From Brevibacterium sp. UMB1308A (GTDB lineage Bacteria > Actinomycetota > Actinomycetes > Actinomycetales > Brevibacteriaceae): a DNA stretch of 41,957 bases. How positions within the stretch are numbered: position 1 is the stretch's first letter; each line of letters begins with the position of its first letter. Made by a program: the position numbers and the translations under genes. The stretch is taken from the NCBI RefSeq assembly GCF_030230605.1, contig NZ_JASPDO010000023.1, positions 1 through 41,957 of the forward strand, written 5' to 3'. The notes below the pieces were generated by a model that made no database searches, was not told where the DNA came from, and saw nothing but the letters and a program-made list of their open reading frames with translations. Shown here piece after piece: positions 25,134 through 34,134 of the stretch.

Positions 25134-26300
25134 TCACGCGCGGTTCAGAACCTCCAGCGCCACGGCACAGTTCACCCGCGTTGCAATTCCCACAGCGCGC
25201 TCGTCAACCAAAAAATCACCCTGGTGAATGTCATACGTGTGTCCGCCAGGCGTGCGTGTTCCCAAACGAATGAGAGCACCCGGCACCCTGGTGAGATACC
25301 ACGCAAAGTCTTCCCCACCCATCGACTGTGGGGTCAGCTCCACCGAATCCGGCCCTAACTCCTGCCGGATTGCGTGCTCTGCCAACGTCACTTCTTCTTC
25401 GGTGTTGACAACCGGCGGGACACCTCGGCGGTGTTCCAACTCAACTTCCACACCGTACGGGCCCGCAATCCTGTCAACCAAGTCCGGCAAAACCTGGGCA
25501 ACCTTATTCCAACCGTCGACGTCCAGGCACCTCAACGTCCCCATAAGGGAACCCTCATTGGGAACTACGTTCGGCGCATGGCCAGCTTCGATCGCACCCC
25601 ACACCAAGGAAAACGCATGGCGTGGGTCAATCAGCCGCGACAGAGTTGACGGCAAATCAACGGCCAAGCGGCCAAGTGCGTACACCAAGTCCTCAGTCAA
25701 GTGTGGACGTGACGTGTGGCCACCGTGTCCGCGCAAGCGCAGAATAACCGTGTCACCTGCCGCCGTGATGGGCCCAATACGCGAACCCACCTTGCCCACA
25801 TCCACGTTCGGGTCACAGTGCAAGGCGTAGCACAAAGGAACACCCGTGAGCGCACCCTGCTGAATAATCTGCAGCGCCCCACCTGGAGTCACTTCTTCAG
25901 CTGGCTGGAAAATACAGCGGATCGTGCCACCCAAACCACCCTTGGTTTCGTGGATACGCGACAAGGCGAGCGCAGCACCCATCGCAGCAGTGAGGTGAAC
26001 ATCGTGGCCACACGAATGGCTCACACCGGGCACGGTCGAAGCGAACTCGGTCCGGGTTAAATCATCTAGCGGAAGGGCGTCGATGTCAGCGCGCAGACCA
26101 CCCACGATGGGGCCTTCGCCCACATCCACATACAAGCCGGTACCTTCGAACAGCACGGGCTCAAGACCAGCGTCCCTCAGGCGTTGCGCGATCTTCTCAG
26201 TTGTGCGGTGCTCAACATTAGACAGTTCAGGGTGGGCATGAATATCACGACGGAACTCGATGAGCTCATCCACTAGCTCGTTCACAACTGACTGAATCAA
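25134..26300 (-). CDS. M20-family amidohydrolase (hippurate hydrolase-like)
   Basis: This 388-residue zinc peptidase of the M20D amidohydrolase group has FRRDIHAHPELS at the start, LRADIDALP, SHSCGHDVHLTAAMGAA (Cys and His metal ligands), FQPAEE (catalytic Glu pair), the dimerisation-domain motif GHGGHTSRPH and the late MGGEDFAWYL. Relatives hydrolyse N-acyl amino acids, hippurate or indole-3-acetyl conjugates; the substrate is not determined. The apparent start is TTG at 26300 with AGGAAGAGGG upstream. It heads the three-gene operon with add. Confidence 0.88.
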   Translation of the reverse strand: MIQSVVNELVDELIEFRRDIHAHPELSNVEHRTTEKIAQRLRDAGLEPVLFEGTGLYVDVGEGPIVGGLRADIDALPLDDLTRTEFASTVPGVSHSCGHDVHLTAAMGAALALSRIHETKGGLGGTIRCIFQPAEEVTPGGALQIIQQGALTGVPLCYALHCDPNVDVGKVGSRIGPITAAGDTVILRLRGHGGHTSRPHLTEDLVYALGRLAVDLPSTLSRLIDPRHAFSLVWGAIEAGHAPNVVPNEGSLMGTLRCLDVDGWNKVAQVLPDLVDRIAGPYGVEVELEHRRGVPPVVNTEEEVTLAEHAIRQELGPDSVELTPQSMGGEDFAWYLTRVPGALIRLGTRTPGGHTYDIHQGDFLVDERAVGIATRVNCAVALEVLNRA

Positions 26301-26425
26301 CGCGCCCTCTTCCTATTCACTGTGTGCCAATAATGTAGTCGCTCACCGCCACGTGAGCCAGTTCATGACACGGAATGACACATAAACGGGCACACAACAG
26401 GGCGCCAGCGCGAGGCCACCACAGC

Positions 26426-27532
26426 CTACAGAATCTGCGTGAGCCCCTGATCCTTCAGACGCGCAACCACGCTCTTCACTTTCTGCGCACTGTTCCGGCT
26501 CGTGACAAGCAACGCGTCCTCCGTATCCACGACCACTACGTCGTCAAGACCCACAAGAGCTACAGGCCGGCCACCGGTTGAAATCACCACACCAGACGAG
26601 TCCTCCGCAACCACTGGCGAATCACCGATCACCTTCACCGCGCACCGCTCCCCTGGCGCCGGCTGCCTTAGCTTGGCCACCGCGTCGAAGTCTCCCACGT
26701 CATCCCAACCGAAGTCGCCAGGAACAACCACAACACGTCCAGCGCGCGCGGCCGGTTCGGCGATCACATAGTCGATCGCCACTTTCTCCAATTGCGGCCA
26801 CACTTCAGCCAAAACAGAATCTTGACGGTCGGTTCCCCACACCTCGGCGATTTTCATAAGCCCCGCATACAAATCAGGGGCGTGCTGCGCGAACAACTCC
26901 AACATCGCGTCAGTGCGCGCAATAAACATTCCCGCGTTCCACCGATAGCGCCCCGAAAACGTGTACTTGCGAGCCGTCGTCGCATCTGGTTTTTCAACAA
27001 AGTTCAGCGCGCGCCGGGCAGTGGGAGCGGCACGCCACCCCAAGTTCGCTCCGGTTTCTATGTATCCGTACGCCGTCGACGCGTAAGTGGGCGTGATCCC
27101 CACCGTGACAATGTCGCCGCCAGATGCCGCCGCCACCGCCTGCGTGACCACCGCACGGAAATCTTCCGCGTTGGTAATCGAATGGTCGGCAGAAAACGAC
27201 CCAATGACGGCATCCGGGTCAGTGCGGTGAATGAGCGCGGCGGCCAGCCCAATGGCTGCCGCAGAGTCCCGAGGTGAAGGCTCCCTAACCAACCGATCCC
27301 CACGTAAGTCTGGGAGCTGCTGCGAGACCTCCTCAGCGTGAGCCTGCCCCGTTACCACCCACATGTGCTCCGGGTCCACTAACGGGACCGTCCGCGACCA
27401 CGTGGACTGCAACAGGGTTGACCCCACCCCCAGAATGTCGTGCAAGAACTTTGGCCGGTCACGACGAGACAAAGGCCACAGCCTGGTCCCCGCTCCACCG
27501 GCCGGGATCACCACATGAAAGTTGGGAATCAT
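26426..27532 (-). CDS. manC: Mannose-1-phosphate guanylyltransferase
   Basis: It makes GDP-mannose from mannose-1-phosphate and GTP, for mannosylated glycolipids and glycoproteins of the envelope. The nucleotidyltransferase core is clear: VVIPAGGAGTRLWPLSR at the N-terminus, then SADHSI, ETGANLGW, FVEKP and the WNAGMF motif. The 368-residue length suits the GMP-only form without an isomerase domain. ATG at 27532 starts directly before the family motif; GTG at 27583 would add 17 residues. No clear Shine-Dalgarno is seen. It is divergent from sdhC. Confidence 0.9.
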   Translation of the reverse strand: MIPNFHVVIPAGGAGTRLWPLSRRDRPKFLHDILGVGSTLLQSTWSRTVPLVDPEHMWVVTGQAHAEEVSQQLPDLRGDRLVREPSPRDSAAAIGLAAALIHRTDPDAVIGSFSADHSITNAEDFRAVVTQAVAAASGGDIVTVGITPTYASTAYGYIETGANLGWRAAPTARRALNFVEKPDATTARKYTFSGRYRWNAGMFIARTDAMLELFAQHAPDLYAGLMKIAEVWGTDRQDSVLAEVWPQLEKVAIDYVIAEPAARAGRVVVVPGDFGWDDVGDFDAVAKLRQPAPGERCAVKVIGDSPVVAEDSSGVVISTGGRPVALVGLDDVVVVDTEDALLVTSRNSAQKVKSVVARLKDQGLTQIL

Positions 27533-27766
27533 TGCATCATTGTTGCTGGCATAACGTCCACACTTCCACCAGACACGCGCCACGATATGAAACCCGAGAG
27601 ATACCCCACGCTTATATGGCGTTATTATGTGTAATGTCTGCGAATCTCATAAAGATCGCGGTAACTCGCGGGATTTAGTGGATACAGATTCGCTCGATTG
27701 GCTAAAGCAACGCCCCAGGCGTAGCTTTTATATGTTATTAAAACTGTCTCAACTGGAGGATGCCCC
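27533..27766. other. Divergent promoter region between manC and sdhC
   Basis: This A+T-rich stretch holds several possible -10 elements (TTATTATG near 27620, TTTTATATGTTATTA near 27726) but no pair I can choose with confidence. A small hairpin CGCG-GTAACT-CGCG lies at about 27657-27670. It must drive both the sdh operon and manC. Confidence 0.4.
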
Positions 27767-28144
27767 GTGGCTAAAGCCTCAACGGGCACGCTGTACCGCG
27801 GACACGAAGGAATGTGGTCCTGGGTCGCTCACCGCGTCACAGGTGTTGGTATTTTCTTCTTCCTGCTGGTCCACGTGCTTGACACAGCCCTTGTACGCGT
27901 ATCGCCCGCAGCCTACGACGCTGTTATCGGAACCTATAAGACACCCATCATGGCAATTGCCGAAATCGGTTTGGTTGCCGGGATCGTTTTCCACGCATTC
28001 AACGGTGTGCGCGTGATCCTTGTTGACTTCTGGAAGGGTGGCCCCAAGAACCAGCGCAAGATGTTCTGGGCTGTCATGGTCCTGTGGCTCATCGTCTTGA
28101 TCGCTTTTGTGCCCCGCCACCTCATGCACACGTTCGGAGGTTGA
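27767..28144 (+). CDS. sdhC: Succinate dehydrogenase cytochrome b556 subunit
   Basis: It anchors the SDH complex in the membrane and contributes to heme and quinone binding. The 125-residue protein has three membrane helices; HRVTGVGIF (residues 21-29) is the family signature and His in FHAFNGVR is the likely heme ligand. The start is GTG at 27767 with GGAGG seven bases upstream. It is first of sdhCDAB. Confidence 0.93.
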   Translation: MAKASTGTLYRGHEGMWSWVAHRVTGVGIFFFLLVHVLDTALVRVSPAAYDAVIGTYKTPIMAIAEIGLVAGIVFHAFNGVRVILVDFWKGGPKNQRKMFWAVMVLWLIVLIAFVPRHLMHTFGG

Positions 28145-28149
28145 GAAAA

Positions 28150-28599
28150 GTGACGGCAACTTCATTTCCCGCTCCTCGTAGCGAATACACCCGCCACAAG
28201 AACACCCGTTCCAAGTTCGAGCTTGCGGCCTGGCTGTTCATGCGTGTTTCAGGTCTGATCCTTGTCATCCTGATTTTTGGTCACCTGTTCGTCAACCTGT
28301 GGCAGGGCGAAGGTGTGCAGGGACTCGACTTCGGTTTCGTCGCCGGTAAGTGGGCGAGCCCCTTCTGGCAGATCTGGGACCTGGCTATGCTGTGGCTTGC
28401 CATGCTCCACGGAACAAACGGTATGCGTACCATCATCAACGACTACGCAGAAAAGCCAGGCACCAACGTTGTCCTGCAACTTGTTCTGTACATCGCATCA
28501 GCCATCATTGTGGTCCTGGGAACCCTGGTGATCTTCACCTTTGACCCATGCCCAGTGAACACCTCGGCTGAACTTTTGCCCACATTCTGCACCGCTTAG
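28150..28599 (+). CDS. sdhD: Succinate dehydrogenase hydrophobic membrane anchor subunit
   Basis: The second membrane anchor of complex II has 149 residues and three helices (about 28-48, 77-98 and 110-132). RVSGLILVILIFGHLF and LHGTNGMRTIINDY are conserved. GTG at 28150 has GGAGG inside the end of sdhC, and the genes are five bases apart. CACCTCGG occurs at 28560 as Asn-Thr-Ser-Ala codons. Confidence 0.92.
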   Translation: MTATSFPAPRSEYTRHKNTRSKFELAAWLFMRVSGLILVILIFGHLFVNLWQGEGVQGLDFGFVAGKWASPFWQIWDLAMLWLAMLHGTNGMRTIINDYAEKPGTNVVLQLVLYIASAIIVVLGTLVIFTFDPCPVNTSAELLPTFCTA

Positions 28600-28630
28600 T
28601 GACAGTCGTTTGAAGGAGAATTGAGTATCT

Positions 28631-30391
28631 ATGCAGGTACATGAGTACGACGTTGTCATCGTCGGCGCAGGTGGCGCCGGCATGCGCGCAGCCATCGAAT
28701 CTGGGCAGCGCGCACGCACAGCTGTTCTTACCAAGCTGTACCCAACCCGTTCGCACACCGGTGCGGCTCAGGGTGGTATGTGTGCAGCTCTTGCCAACGT
28801 TGAAGAAGACAACTGGGAATGGCACACGTTCGACACCATTAAGGGTGGCGACTACTTGGTCGACCAGGACGCCGCTGAAGTCATGGCAAAAGAAGCCATC
28901 GACGCGGTTCTTGACCTGGAAAAGATGGGTCTGCCGTTCAACCGTACGCCTGAAGGCAAGATTGACCAGCGTCGCTTTGGTGGACACACCCGCGACCACG
29001 GTAAGTCGCCTGTTCGTCGCGCGTGCTACGCCGCTGACCGTACGGGTCACATGATTCTTCAGACCCTTTACCAAAACTGTGTGAAGCACGGTGTTGAGTT
29101 CTACAACGAGTTCTACGTTCTGGACCTCGTAATGACCGAGGTCGACGGCCAGCGCCGTCCGGCAGGTGTCGTTGCGTACGAACTAGCAACCGGCGAAATC
29201 CACGTGTTCCGTGCTAAGGCCGTAGTTTTTGCAACCGGTGGTTTCGGAAAGGTCTTCAAGACCACCTCCAACGCACACACGCTCACCGGTGACGGTGTTG
29301 CTGTGACCTACCGCAACGGGCTTCCGCTTGAAGACATGGAGTTCTTCCAGTTCCACCCAACCGGTTTGGCTGGCTTGGGAATCCTCCTGTCGGAGGCCGC
29401 CCGAGGTGAAGGTGCAGTTCTGCGTAACTCCGATGGTGAGCGCTTCATGGAGCGTTACGCTCCGACCATTAAGGACTTGGCTCCACGTGACATCGTGGCC
29501 CGTTCCATGGCGAACGAAGTGCGTGAAGGTCGTGGCTGTGGACCAAACAAGGACTACGTTCTTCTGGACCTCACCCACCTGGAACCAGCACACATTGACG
29601 CGAAGCTTCCAGACATTACCGAATTCGCCCGCACCTACCTGGGTGTTGAACCATACACGGAACCCGTTCCAGTGTTCCCAACGGCTCACTACGCGATGGG
29701 TGGTATCCCCACCAACGTCGAATCGGAAGTTCTTGCCGACAACGACACGGTAGTTCCTGGCCTTTACGCTGCCGGTGAATGTGCATGTGTTTCGGTCCAC
29801 GGTTCAAACCGCTTGGGAACCAACTCGCTTCTGGACATCAACGTGTTTGGTAAGCGCGCGGGAATCGCTGCTGCGGAATACTCCAAGACCGCTACGCTTC
29901 CTGAACTCCCAGACGGCGCCGCTGACCGCACGGTCGACATGATCGAAACCATGCGTCGTTCAAACGGTTCAGAACTGATCGGTGCGATCCGTAAGGACCT
30001 TCAGGAAACCATGGACACCCACGTTCAGGTGTTCCGTACTGAAGAAACCCTGCGCACCGCGCTTAAGGACATCGAAGCTCTGCGTGAACGCTACAAGAAC
30101 GTGGGTATCCACGACCGCGGAAAGCGTTACAACCTGGATCTCCTCGAAGCAGTCGAGTTGGGCTTCCTTCTTGAAATCGCCGAGGTGGTTACGGTTGCCG
30201 CTCTGCACCGTAAGGAATCGCGTGGCGGACACTTCCGTGAAGACTTCCCGAACCGTGACGACGAAAACTTCATGCACCACACCATGACCTACCGCGACGA
30301 ATCAGCAACCGCTGAAGGTGTCGCAGGAATGCGTTTGGAAACGAAGCCCGTCGTTGTAACGCGGTACCAGCCAATGGAGCGTAAGTACTGA
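28631..30391 (+). CDS. sdhA: Succinate dehydrogenase flavoprotein subunit
   Basis: It oxidises succinate to fumarate with covalently bound FAD. The 586-residue protein has the FAD-binding VVIVGAGGAGMRAA, the SHTGAAQGG segment with the flavin-linked His, RRFGGHTRDHG, HPTGLAG and NRLGTNSLLD. AAGGAG lies 12 bases before the ATG, rather far. The stop overlaps the sdhB start by one base (TGATG). Codons strongly favour CGT/CGC for Arg; the one CGA I found is inside a CCGAGGTG copy at 29401. Confidence 0.97.
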   Translation: MQVHEYDVVIVGAGGAGMRAAIESGQRARTAVLTKLYPTRSHTGAAQGGMCAALANVEEDNWEWHTFDTIKGGDYLVDQDAAEVMAKEAIDAVLDLEKMGLPFNRTPEGKIDQRRFGGHTRDHGKSPVRRACYAADRTGHMILQTLYQNCVKHGVEFYNEFYVLDLVMTEVDGQRRPAGVVAYELATGEIHVFRAKAVVFATGGFGKVFKTTSNAHTLTGDGVAVTYRNGLPLEDMEFFQFHPTGLAGLGILLSEAARGEGAVLRNSDGERFMERYAPTIKDLAPRDIVARSMANEVREGRGCGPNKDYVLLDLTHLEPAHIDAKLPDITEFARTYLGVEPYTEPVPVFPTAHYAMGGIPTNVESEVLADNDTVVPGLYAAGECACVSVHGSNRLGTNSLLDINVFGKRAGIAAAEYSKTATLPELPDGAADRTVDMIETMRRSNGSELIGAIRKDLQETMDTHVQVFRTEETLRTALKDIEALRERYKNVGIHDRGKRYNLDLLEAVELGFLLEIAEVVTVAALHRKESRGGHFREDFPNRDDENFMHHTMTYRDESATAEGVAGMRLETKPVVVTRYQPMERKY

Positions 30392-31185
30392 TGAGTGAAA
30401 AAGAAGTAAAGACAGCTGAGCCAGCCTCCAAGGTTGATCTTCCTGATCACTTGGGTGGCGGTGGCGGAGAAATCCCATCGTTCGATTGCACAATCCGTAT
30501 TGCACGCTTCAACCCTGAAGCTGATTCCGAGCCACACTGGGAAGACTACACAGTCACCATGTACGGCACGGACCGTATCCTGGACGCTCTGCACAAGATC
30601 AAGTGGGAAATCGACGGTAGCCTGTCGTTCCGCCGTTCATGTGCACACGGTATCTGTGGTTCGGACGCAATGCGTATTAACGGGCGTAACCGCCTGGCGT
30701 GTAAGACCCTGCTGAAGGACCTGGACACGAACAAGCCCATCACGGTGGAAGCGATCAAGGGCCTGCCTCTTGAAAAAGACCTCATCGTGGACATGGAACC
30801 GTTCTTCCAGTCCTACCGCGAGATCATGCCGTTCTTGATCACGTCTGGTCACGAACCAACTCGCGAACGTCTGCAGTCACCTGAAGACCGCGCCATCTTC
30901 GACGACACCACTAAGTGCATTCTGTGTGCTTCGTGTACTTCGTCCTGCCCAGTATTCTGGACCGATGGCCAGTACTTTGGACCTGCAGCAATTGTGAACG
31001 CACACCGCTTCATCTTCGACTCACGTGACGAAGGTGGCGACATGCGCCTCGAGGTTCTCAACGACAAGGAAGGTGTGTGGCGTTGCCGCACCACCTTCAA
31101 CTGCACGGAAGCTTGCCCGCGTGGAATTGAAGTCACTAAGGCAATTGCAGAAGTCAAGCAGGCGTTGCTGACCCGAGCGTTCTAA
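30391..31185 (+). CDS. sdhB: Succinate dehydrogenase iron-sulfur subunit
   Basis: It transfers electrons from FAD to quinone through three Fe-S clusters. The [2Fe-2S] site is RRSCAHGICGSDAM...ACKT, with an Asp in place of the third Cys as in the E. coli enzyme. The [4Fe-4S] and [3Fe-4S] sites are seen in CILCASCTSSCP and CTEACPRGIEV. It has 264 residues and is translationally coupled to sdhA. The gene is followed after one base by a D,D-carboxypeptidase. Confidence 0.97.
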   Translation: MSEKEVKTAEPASKVDLPDHLGGGGGEIPSFDCTIRIARFNPEADSEPHWEDYTVTMYGTDRILDALHKIKWEIDGSLSFRRSCAHGICGSDAMRINGRNRLACKTLLKDLDTNKPITVEAIKGLPLEKDLIVDMEPFFQSYREIMPFLITSGHEPTRERLQSPEDRAIFDDTTKCILCASCTSSCPVFWTDGQYFGPAAIVNAHRFIFDSRDEGGDMRLEVLNDKEGVWRCRTTFNCTEACPRGIEVTKAIAEVKQALLTRAF

Positions 31186-31186
31186 C

Positions 31187-32461
31187 GTGGCTTTATACCC
31201 TCTAACTTGTGGCCGTCGCTTTTTAGCGGCGGCCACTGTTGCCCTCGCAACTTTTACAGTTGTGGTTGCCCCGAATGTTGCAGAGACAGAGCCGGCGAGC
31301 GCGCACACGGCTGTCGCACAGCCGGCCGAACCCACCTCGGCGACCTATACCAGCCCCACCGACTTAGGTGACGGCACTCCCCCACCCAAGCCAGCAGCCG
31401 ACGCGTGGCTCGTAGCCAACCTGGATACCGGCGAAGTGCTGGTATCCCATGGCGAGGACGTGGTCTCATCGCCGGCGTCCGTACAGAAACTTCTCACAGC
31501 TCTGGCCCTGGTCGACGAACTCCCCGACGTCAAGAAAAAGCAACGCATCACCGAAGAGACCACAAACGTCGACGGCACCCGCGTAGGATTACTGCGCGAC
31601 AACGAGTATTCGATCGACCTGCTGTTCCACTCAATGCTCATGTCGAGCGCCAACGACTCCGCGTACGCGCTTGGCGAAGCAGTGGGCGGGCAAGACAAAG
31701 CCCTGGAGCTCATGCACCGCAAAGCTCAGCAACTGGGAATGGACTCAACCGTTGTGGGCACCACCAGCGGCCTTGACGCCCCTGGGCAAGGCACCACCAT
31801 CGATGATTTGCTGAAGCTCGCACACGAGTTCACCAAGAACAAGTACCTCATGAAGGTTGTCCAAACTCAGACCTTGGATTTCCCCGGTGGTTATGACCAC
31901 GACAAGAAGAAAAAGGTCAAGGGATACCAGATCCAGAACCACACGCGGTTAATTGGGCTGGTTGAGGGGGCTATTGGCCTGAAAAATGGGTACACGCAAG
32001 AAGCCCGCGGTTCGTTTTTAGGGGCCGCCACCCGAGGTGACACCACGTACGCCGCGGTGGTCTTGCGCGCGCAGACGCAGAGCCGCCAAGCAGCCGCAGA
32101 TCTTCTCAACTGGGCATTCAACCAGACAGACCCCAAAGTCACGCGCACTGTGGCGTTCGAAGATCTCAGCACACCCTCACCTGTTGCGTCAGTTGAGGCT
32201 AGTGATTCTGGGGCTGAGGATAGCTCGTCCGATGCACGCAGTAGGACAGCGTCAGATGTATCAGACGAAGAGATGCGTGAGTCTCAACCCGCCGGAGCTG
32301 CGATCCCTGCCAACATCGGGCTCGCACTTGGCCTTCCCGTCGCCGTTTTTGCTGTTGCGGGTGGCATTCTCATGTACCGTTCGCGCCGCAGTCGTTCCGG
32401 CCATAGCCATTCCAGTCGAGGCGAAGGGACGCGCAAAGACCAGGAAGGTACCAGCACATGA
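31187..32461 (+). CDS. D-alanyl-D-alanine carboxypeptidase (S11 family, membrane-anchored)
   Basis: It trims the terminal D-Ala of peptidoglycan stem peptides outside the membrane. The three penicillin-binding motifs are present: Ser98-Val-Gln-Lys101 (SXXK), Ser154-Ala-Asn156 (SXN) and Lys266-Asn-Gly268, a KNG variant of KTG seen in many actinobacterial members. A signal segment spans residues 10-28. After a Ser/Asp/Glu-rich linker (about 325-365) a C-terminal helix (about 370-392) ends in an Arg/Ser-rich tail. GTG begins one base after the sdhB stop with no ribosome site of its own, which suggests coupling. Confidence 0.88.
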   Translation: MALYPLTCGRRFLAAATVALATFTVVVAPNVAETEPASAHTAVAQPAEPTSATYTSPTDLGDGTPPPKPAADAWLVANLDTGEVLVSHGEDVVSSPASVQKLLTALALVDELPDVKKKQRITEETTNVDGTRVGLLRDNEYSIDLLFHSMLMSSANDSAYALGEAVGGQDKALELMHRKAQQLGMDSTVVGTTSGLDAPGQGTTIDDLLKLAHEFTKNKYLMKVVQTQTLDFPGGYDHDKKKKVKGYQIQNHTRLIGLVEGAIGLKNGYTQEARGSFLGAATRGDTTYAAVVLRAQTQSRQAAADLLNWAFNQTDPKVTRTVAFEDLSTPSPVASVEASDSGAEDSSSDARSRTASDVSDEEMRESQPAGAAIPANIGLALGLPVAVFAVAGGILMYRSRRSRSGHSHSSRGEGTRKDQEGTST

Positions 32462-33078
32462 GTCAGGGCTCACGCACTGAGGAGCCTTCGCTCACTGCCC
32501 TTCTGGTGTCCGGAGGCAAGGCAACGCGGCTGGGCGGTATCACCAAGACCGCACTCATAGCTAACGGTGTTCCGCTGATCAAACGCGCCCTCTTAGCCGT
32601 CCGTGGCGTATCCCCGCACTGCCCCGCCGTCGTGGTGGGAGACACGGACGGGTTGGACGACCTCGGGCACGTGACCCATCTACGTGAAAACCCACCGTTT
32701 TCCGGCCCTGCCGCGGCGATTGCGGCCGGGGTGGAGCACGTGACAACTGACCTTGTTGCGGTCCTTGCCGCCGATCTCCCCCTCATCGACGCGCACACCA
32801 TTCGCACGCTCATTGACGCGGTAGGTCAAGCGGATTGCGCAGTGGCCGTTGACCCTACCGGGCGGGTGCAATATCTGACGGCCGTGTGGCGTACGCGGGC
32901 GCTGGCTCAAGTGGTTTCCTCCGCCGAGGTGGCCCACCGTCCCGCTCGCATCCTTTACGATCGCTGTGAGTGGGTGCCCGTTCACCTTGAGCAGGCGACC
33001 ACCGCAGACATCGACACATATGCGGATGCTCAAAGATTTGGGGTGGACTTAAGAGGTGCGTCCACGCCTAGACAATGA
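32458..33078 (+). CDS. mobA: MobA-like NTP transferase (molybdenum cofactor guanylyltransferase family)
   Basis: The 206-residue single-domain nucleotidyltransferase has the MobA-type N-terminal loop LLVSGGKATRLGGITKT, NPPFSGPAAAI and LAADLPLID (metal-binding Asp). MobA attaches GMP to molybdopterin. No other molybdenum cofactor genes are in view, so the exact nucleotide and substrate are inferred. It overlaps the carboxypeptidase stop (ATGA), and its 3' end overlaps the convergent App1 gene by 11 bases. Confidence 0.75.
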   Translation: MSQGSRTEEPSLTALLVSGGKATRLGGITKTALIANGVPLIKRALLAVRGVSPHCPAVVVGDTDGLDDLGHVTHLRENPPFSGPAAAIAAGVEHVTTDLVAVLAADLPLIDAHTIRTLIDAVGQADCAVAVDPTGRVQYLTAVWRTRALAQVVSSAEVAHRPARILYDRCEWVPVHLEQATTADIDTYADAQRFGVDLRGASTPRQ

Positions 33079-34102
33079 TTCCGCGGTCGTTCATCTTCTC
33101 CATGAGACCTGCTCCATCTGACGCGTAGATCCACGGAACACCCTGGCCGCGTCCCGAATTCTTCGAACGCCCACCGGCCCACACTGCTTCACCGACCGTG
33201 AGCTGACGGATACACACGGCGACAACATTGTTGGGGTGGTTCTCGACGAACTCACCATAAATCTCTTCATCGTGCTGGCCGTCGTCTCCCACCAGCAACC
33301 ATTTGATATTGGGGAACTCCCGGGCCAAACGTTCTAACTGGATACGTTTGTGTTCTTGACCAGAGCGGAACGCTCGCGTAGCTGTTGGGCCCCAGTCAGT
33401 GAGCAAGAACGGCCCGTCCGGATACAGGTTCCGGGACAAGAAATGTTTCAGAGTCAGCGCCACATTCCAAGCGCCCGTAGACAGGTAGATGATGGGCGCG
33501 TGCGGACGCAAATAGGTCAGACGGTCATACAGGACCGACATACCCGCGACCGGCGAACGCGCGTGCTCATCCAGCACGAACGTGTTCCACGCAGCCAAAA
33601 ACGGACGTGGCAACGCAGTCACCATGACCGTGTCATCGATGTCAGAAATGATGCCGAACTTTTCGTCATCTGCCACAACATACGCTGTAGCCGTGTCGAC
33701 CAAAGACCTCTGCGTCCAGATCTCCAACTCAACTTTCCCCGGCTTAAAGTCGCCAGGAATCACAGCGTCCACGATGCCACCTCGGTCAGATGTCACCATG
33801 TGCTCCTGGCCATTCACACGCACCCACGCGGTCGCCTCATTGAGCGGGATGGACCCAAACGACCTGAAACCGCGAATACTCGCGTGCATATCTGCTGCCG
33901 GCTGCCCGGTCTTAGTCAAAACTGTGCGCGCTAGAACGCGGATGAAAGATTCAGTCCCATACGAGTCGTAGGCGATGACTGTGCGTTTCCATCCGCGTTT
34001 ATTCGCTTGTTTCCGTTGCCAGTCCTGGACCTTGTCTTCGAGACGAGCGGCGGTGTGGATGACTTCGGGGGCAATGTTGTTGGGCTTGTACTTCTTGGCC
34101 AC
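33068..34102 (-). CDS. App1-like phosphatidate phosphatase (DUF2183)
   Basis: This 344-residue HAD-type phosphatase has the catalytic Asp motif DIDDT (SDIDDTVMVTALPR), LSTGAWN and LVGDDGQHDEEIY with the later acidic residues. An N-terminal domain (about 40-165) of beta-sandwich type precedes it. In yeast App1 dephosphorylates phosphatidate; bacterial members are uncharacterised. The start is GTG at 34102 with AAGGAG nine bases upstream. It lies 32 bases after trpS and may be co-transcribed. Confidence 0.85.
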   Translation of the reverse strand: MAKKYKPNNIAPEVIHTAARLEDKVQDWQRKQANKRGWKRTVIAYDSYGTESFIRVLARTVLTKTGQPAADMHASIRGFRSFGSIPLNEATAWVRVNGQEHMVTSDRGGIVDAVIPGDFKPGKVELEIWTQRSLVDTATAYVVADDEKFGIISDIDDTVMVTALPRPFLAAWNTFVLDEHARSPVAGMSVLYDRLTYLRPHAPIIYLSTGAWNVALTLKHFLSRNLYPDGPFLLTDWGPTATRAFRSGQEHKRIQLERLAREFPNIKWLLVGDDGQHDEEIYGEFVENHPNNVVAVCIRQLTVGEAVWAGGRSKNSGRGQGVPWIYASDGAGLMEKMNDRGIIV

Positions 34103-34134
34103 CAGGTGGTGCTCCTTAGAGGTGGGTGGGGAGT

